This document shows positions 59,766-64,000 of a stretch of DNA of 64,000 nt, one piece after another. The notes beneath the pieces were generated by a model. The model was not told where the DNA came from, made no database searches, and was given only the letters and a program-made list of their open reading frames with translations. Position 1 is the stretch's first letter; every line of letters begins with the position of its first letter. A program made the translations under genes and the position numbers. The DNA comes from Phlebopus portentosus (lineage: Eukaryota; Basidiomycota; Agaricomycetes; Boletales; Boletinellaceae): NCBI GenBank assembly GCA_037892935.1, contig JAYXKI010000016.1:1-64000 (forward strand), given 5' to 3'.

Positions 59766-62498
59766 ATGTCGAACATCGATATCTATTGGGAGGCGCTTGC
59801 CGACACCCATTTTTCTCCCAAGCCAAGCTTTAACGACGAAAACTGTCAACATCCAGTGGTCTGAGCATTCCGTCTACTTGGAGATTGGATTTGATCTGAT
59901 TTATGCTTTCGTAGGCAAACCTAGACATAATTGGTCTTGGCGTGCGCATATCGTTCTACGCACAAACACTAATTTGTGGTCAGTCAAAAATCAAGCGCGG
60001 TTTCATGTACTAATGGCGAAATGATGTGGGCAGCCCTGCTGGTCATACTCAGCAGAGATCAAGCGTACACGTCTCTCTGGACGCTCGTTTTGTCCACGAT
60101 TGTGTACACTGGGATAGCTCTTCTCCTAGGATTCAAAGTCCATCCACAATTGAGCCTTAATGACGCTGTCGTCATTATGTACCTTTTATCGTTGTCCTGG
60201 ACGACTGTATATCTTACAACACCAAGGTTTTGGCATCTCAGGAGGCGAATGCTGCTCTTTGAGACCGTCTTCTTCGGCCACACTATTCTCCTTTGCGGAT
60301 GTGAACTGGCGATACTTGCGCATGCAAGATCCTTTGGTTCGCTGCCGGCCTGTAACTCGAGTGCAATTATGGTTCTCTTCAAGGAATTCCGGGTAGTACA
60401 TACCGGGCAGGTAGTCGGGATCATTCTCCTCACCGTGCAATTGGTACTTTTTCTCTCGATTACGTTTTATGACTATGGAATGTTCGAACGCCGAAATGAA
60501 ATTATCGGGCTCATATCTCGCATGTTCAGGCGAGAGAGAGGAGAAGGAGAAGGCATTGAGATGGTAACCCGTGATACGACTCAGTTTGCTGATAGGCCTG
60601 TCGTAATCCGACGAGGAAGTCGCCACGCTCCGGAGACTGAGTCACAAGCCGCGGGACCAGAACAAGTCGCGAATATTGTCACTATGATCGTCGTTTGGTT
60701 GGTTCTAGTCATAAATACTGAGTTCACCATCCTCAAAAACCATTTCACGAATATGGGACAGCCCGCCTGGGGAGTAGGGCAGATCTTGGCCATGGCCCTT
60801 CTCATTGTCCCAGTATACAATCTAACAAAAACCCTTGCAGAAAGGTACCGGATCAGCCATTCACATCCTTCTCTGGTCGGGGTAATGCCTGGCTCGTTGC
60901 GTCCTGACTTGAACGGAACAGATGATCGGCGAGAGCAGCACTTGGGGGCTGACCAACAGGAGCAAGGCTTTGGGGATGATCGACTGGAGCAACAATTGCC
61001 TGGAGGTGGTCGACAGGGGCCACAATCTCCTGGAGATGATCAAGCAAATTCTCCGTCATCGGCTTCCCACGAAGGGGTAGCGCTAGACCCATGTCAGCCC
61101 TGTACTACAGAGCCTGTCGAACCCGTCGAATCACCTCATCTAACACCGCTTCCTGGATCGCAAATACTAGATGGACAATCACCACGCACTTGCGGTACGG
61201 TTGAGGCTCTTGATCAAGGTACGACGGAAGTTGCAGCCTATGGCCGGTCAGAGGAGATTGCTGCACATCACAAAATGCAGGAGCCCTGCTTGTTAGCAAC
61301 GGACGACCAAACCGAAAGTAAAGGGTTTAACTGGCCACGCAAAGCAGCTCAGGACGTGATTCGAGATTCCGCATCGGACGAGAACGTGACAGACAGATTT
61401 CCTGGACGGGCGTCGAATCGTCTGGCCACTGAGCCTTGTCGCTCTGGTCCTTCCCGATGTACACCCGACTCGTCATTACTTGTTCCTTTCGAGGAGAGGG
61501 CTCCAAATGTGGCAGGCGACGGTGTGGAAGAGGACCAAATGAAGTCGGAAGAACAGGTTTCCCGGCGTGACAACGATGGGGACGCACGGTCTATTCGGGA
61601 TACACAGGATGAAGATACGAGGGATGATCCGCCCAGACCAATCATTGATCCTTCGAATACACCGGCCAATCACGAACCAACTGATTGGCTGCCGCGCGAA
61701 CTGGAGGAACACCAAGCTCCAATTAGTCAAGAGACATTGGCCCACTCGGAGGTGAATGAAGCGGTGGAATCACCTCATCTAACACCGCTTCCTGGATCGC
61801 AAATACTAGATGGACAATCACCACGCACTTGCGGTACGGTTGAGGCTCTTGATCAAGGTACGACGGAAGTTGCAGCCTATGGCCGGTCAGAGGAGATTGC
61901 TGCACATCACAAAATGCAGGAGCCCTGCTTGTTAGCAACGGACGACCAAACCGAAAGTAAAGGGTTTAACTGGCCACGCAAAGCAGCTCAGGACGTGATT
62001 CGAGATTCCGCATCGGACGAGAACATGACAGACAGATTTCCTGGACGGGCGTCGAATCGTCTGGCCACTGAGCCTTGTCGCTCTGGTCCTTCCCGATGTA
62101 CACCCGACTCGTCATTACTTGTTCCTTTCGAGGAGAGGGCTCCAAATGTGGCAGGCGACGGTGTGGAAGAGGACCAAATGAAGTCGGAAGAACAGGTTTC
62201 CCGGCGTGACAACGATGGGGACGCACGGTCTATTCGGGATACACAGGATGAAGATACGAGGGATGATCCGCCCAGACCAATCATTGATCCTCCGAATACA
62301 CCGGCCAATCACGAACCAACTGATTGGCTGCCGCGCGAACTGGAGGAACACCAAGCTCCAATTAGTCAAGAGACATTGGCCCACTCGGAGGTGAATGAAA
62401 CGGTGCAGCAAATAAGACTGATGCCTTCTTCACCCTGTTCCGATACATGTTCGCCAAGGTCGTCCACGACTACCTTCTTCACTGCACCTGAAGAATGA
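59766..62498 (+). CDS. 7-TM family membrane protein with duplicated cytosolic tail
   Basis: Three exons in frame (59766-59858, 59915-59978, 60034-62498), 873 aa. Exon 1 starts MSNIDIYWEALAD; exon 2 encodes ANLDIIGLGVRISFYAQTLIC, a conserved start of a basidiomycete membrane family (AN.DI.G.GVR...Y.Q). Seven hydrophobic helices follow at about 36-58, 67-87, 94-115, 124-148, 168-192, 245-266 and 275-300. The rest is a hydrophilic Asp/Glu/Ser/Pro-rich tail of about 570 residues. Residues 418-630 and 631-843 are two copies of the same 213-aa unit. The topology suggests a receptor- or transporter-like plasma-membrane protein, but no ligand or motif is known. A TAG at 59912-59914 is a splice acceptor, not a nonsense codon. 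The branch site CTAAT lies at 60010-60014. Confidence 0.75.
61128..62405 (+). repeat. In-frame tandem duplication, 2 x 639 bp
   Basis: Unit 1 is 61128-61766 and unit 2 is 61767-62405. They differ at about three positions (61387 G/A giving Val/Met, one in the DP(S/P)NTP codon, one in NE(A/T)V). Each unit is 213 codons, so the frame is kept. Confidence 0.95.
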
Positions 62499-63204
62499 TA
62501 AGTATGTCCACGGACCTAGCCGCTTGAAGTAAAAATATCAGAGGAGACTGAAGACACCGATACTGAGTAGGAGAGCACACTGCTTGGAATGCGACGGGCC
62601 GTTCTTTATAACTAAGGATCGGCTGAAATATAATTTTGATGGGAGTACAAAAGCGAGGAAGACCAGACGGCGGTCCCGGTACTCAGGTTTCCGTACCGGT
62701 CGTTGACCAGCCAGTTGGAGGATCCGGAATCACTTGCGCGGCCCGGGATAGAAGACGTTGTGGACGCCTGCGGGAGCGTGCCCAAACGAGCCGATCGTCT
62801 GGGTGATACCATGGATGGCTTGGTGTGGAGAACAACCAAAAGCCACGACGGCCAACCATTTTTGACGATGGTCTCCGGCGCGATTCCTCTGATTATTACG
62901 AAGAAAGTCAGACACGTAGCAGGCTAAGGTGGCATCGAGACGAAACTACAGCTTAAGCTGTTTGTTTGAAACATTGATATTGGCAGCAATGGTAGCGTCA
63001 TTACATAATTTGAAAATCTGAGAGTGGATCGGGTTAGGGTTTATGAATGCACGTGTTTCAAGTTTCGTGCTTCTCTCGACGACGGAAAAGAAGCTCGTCA
63101 ACGTACTGAACCACTGGATATCTGGATACCATTCTCTATCAGTTCTGGACTGTACATTTCTCCAAAGACATAAAGCTCGCCGTATTTGAAACGAAACAAC
63201 ATAG
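62499..63204. other. Intergenic between 7-TM paralogues
   Basis: 3' region of the first gene and promoter region of the second. Open frames at 62612-62927 show no family. Confidence 0.4.
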
Positions 63205-64000
63205 ATGTATTTGCTATTAGAATCAGAGTGTCGGTCGCCAGAGGTATGAGCACATCCACTTCCACCCCGGATAAATGATTTTGGTCTGATCTATGCTTCC
63301 CCAGGCAAATCGCGACATCGTTGGTCTCGGTGTGCGCATCTCGTTCTACACGCAAACGTTCATCTACGGTCAGTAAAGAAACAAGTGCGATTTTAAACAT
63401 TTTATGACTGTGTCGTGGACAGCTCTTTTAGTGATGTTCGGGCCGACGTTCGAAAACATCATCTCAGCACTCTGGACTTGCCTGCTGTACGGCATCACTT
63501 ATGCCCTAATTGCGCTTATCCTGGGCTTCAAGGGCCATCCGGAACTGACGTTGAATGACGCGGTTGTAATCATGTACCTTCTGTCACTGTCCTGGACAAC
63601 TGCCTACCTTGCAACCCCGTGGTTTTGGCATCTCGGGAGGCGAATGCCTCTTTTTGAGATCGTCTTCTTCAGCCACACTATTCTCCTCTTATCATGCTGC
63701 CTAGCAATACTCATTTCCGCGAAATCCTTTGGTTCACTGCCGGAGTGCAACTCGAGTGCAGTAATGGTCCTCTTCAAGGAATTCCACGTATTACGTACGG
63801 GTCAGGTAGTCGGGATCATCCTTCTCATCGTGCAGCTGGTGGCATTTCTCTCGATCACGTTGTATGACTATGGAATCTGCGAGCGCCGGAATCGAATTTT
63901 TGGGTCCGCATCTCAGATGTTTAGGCGAGCGAGGAGGAGAGAAGGTGGTAATATGGGAATGCGTGATACGGCTCAGCAGAGTCTCACAGACAGGCCTCTC
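63205..64000 (+). CDS. 7-TM family membrane protein, 3'-partial at window end
   Basis: Probable exons 63205-63243 (MYLLLESECRSPE), 63305-63368 (ANRDIVGLGVRISFYTQTFIY) and 63423 to beyond 64000. Exon 2 has the same 64-nt length and phase as in the paralogue at 59766. The visible part covers helices 1-5 (LWTCLLYGITYALIALILGF, AVVIMYLLSLSWTTAYLAT, IVFFSHTILLLSCCLAILI, VVGIILLIVQLVAFLSITLYDYG). The first exon is inferred from a GTATGA donor and a CCCCAG acceptor and is the least certain part. The sequence from 63808 is almost identical to the inverted truncated copy ending at 57131. Confidence 0.65.

Noticed and set aside
59903..59917. ATG CTT TCG TAG at the start of the 7-TM gene, which looked like a nonsense mutation because the paralogue has ATG CTT CCC CAG
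   Set aside because: Both TAG and CAG end a pyrimidine-rich stretch and work as splice acceptors; an upstream exon from ATG 59766 joins in frame.

Overview
The window looks like a gene-poor, transposon-rich stretch of a basidiomycete (Agaricomycete-type) fungal nuclear genome. The evidence is many introns of about 50 nt with GT..AG ends, a Plavaka-type DNA transposase, a chromodomain Ty3/gypsy retrotransposon, and multi-copy basidiomycete families (DUF6532, F-box, WD40, kinase-like, 7-TM proteins). All products are assigned by reading translations and motifs by eye. No database search was run.

Layout. 0.7-13.1 kb: two pieces of F-box-type genes on the minus strand (730-1187 and 11982-13058) lie either side of an intact three-gene block. 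The block holds a DUF6532-type gene and a Spt5-like KOW gene on minus, and a Plavaka transposase on plus that is divergent from the Spt5-like gene across a 600-bp gap with a 49-bp-arm hairpin. The block may be one composite mobile unit inserted in an F-box gene. 13.1-24.2 kb: rearranged copies of dispersed repeats, a seven-exon gene of unknown function (15152-17488), a WD40 gene with a C-terminal membrane helix and coiled coil (20584-22170), and a decayed multi-copy gene. 24.24-37.44 kb: two nearly identical chromodomain Ty3/gypsy elements, the younger nested in the leader of the older, each with its own 5-bp target-site duplication. The inner element appears intact; the outer one has lost an integrase catalytic Asp and has two gag frameshifts.

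38.2-51.1 kb is a graveyard of gene fragments that keep their introns. An HSP70 pseudogene is interrupted by an RNA polymerase II largest-subunit (RPB1) fragment. A HIRA-type histone chaperone pseudogene follows, and then the C-terminal half of an SMC1-type cohesin gene enclosed by about 440-bp terminal inverted repeats. The last arrangement is what a gene-capturing (Pack-type) DNA transposon would look like; the HSP70/RPB1 chimera may be a second case. An intact-looking gene of unknown function lies at 41054-42056.

51.4-64 kb: a cysteine-rich gene resembling CDCA7/R1-type 4CXXC zinc fingers, relics of a Ty1/copia element and of a fungal kinase-like gene, and three members of a 7-TM protein family (one truncated, one complete with a 639-bp in-frame tandem duplication in its tail, one running off the window end).
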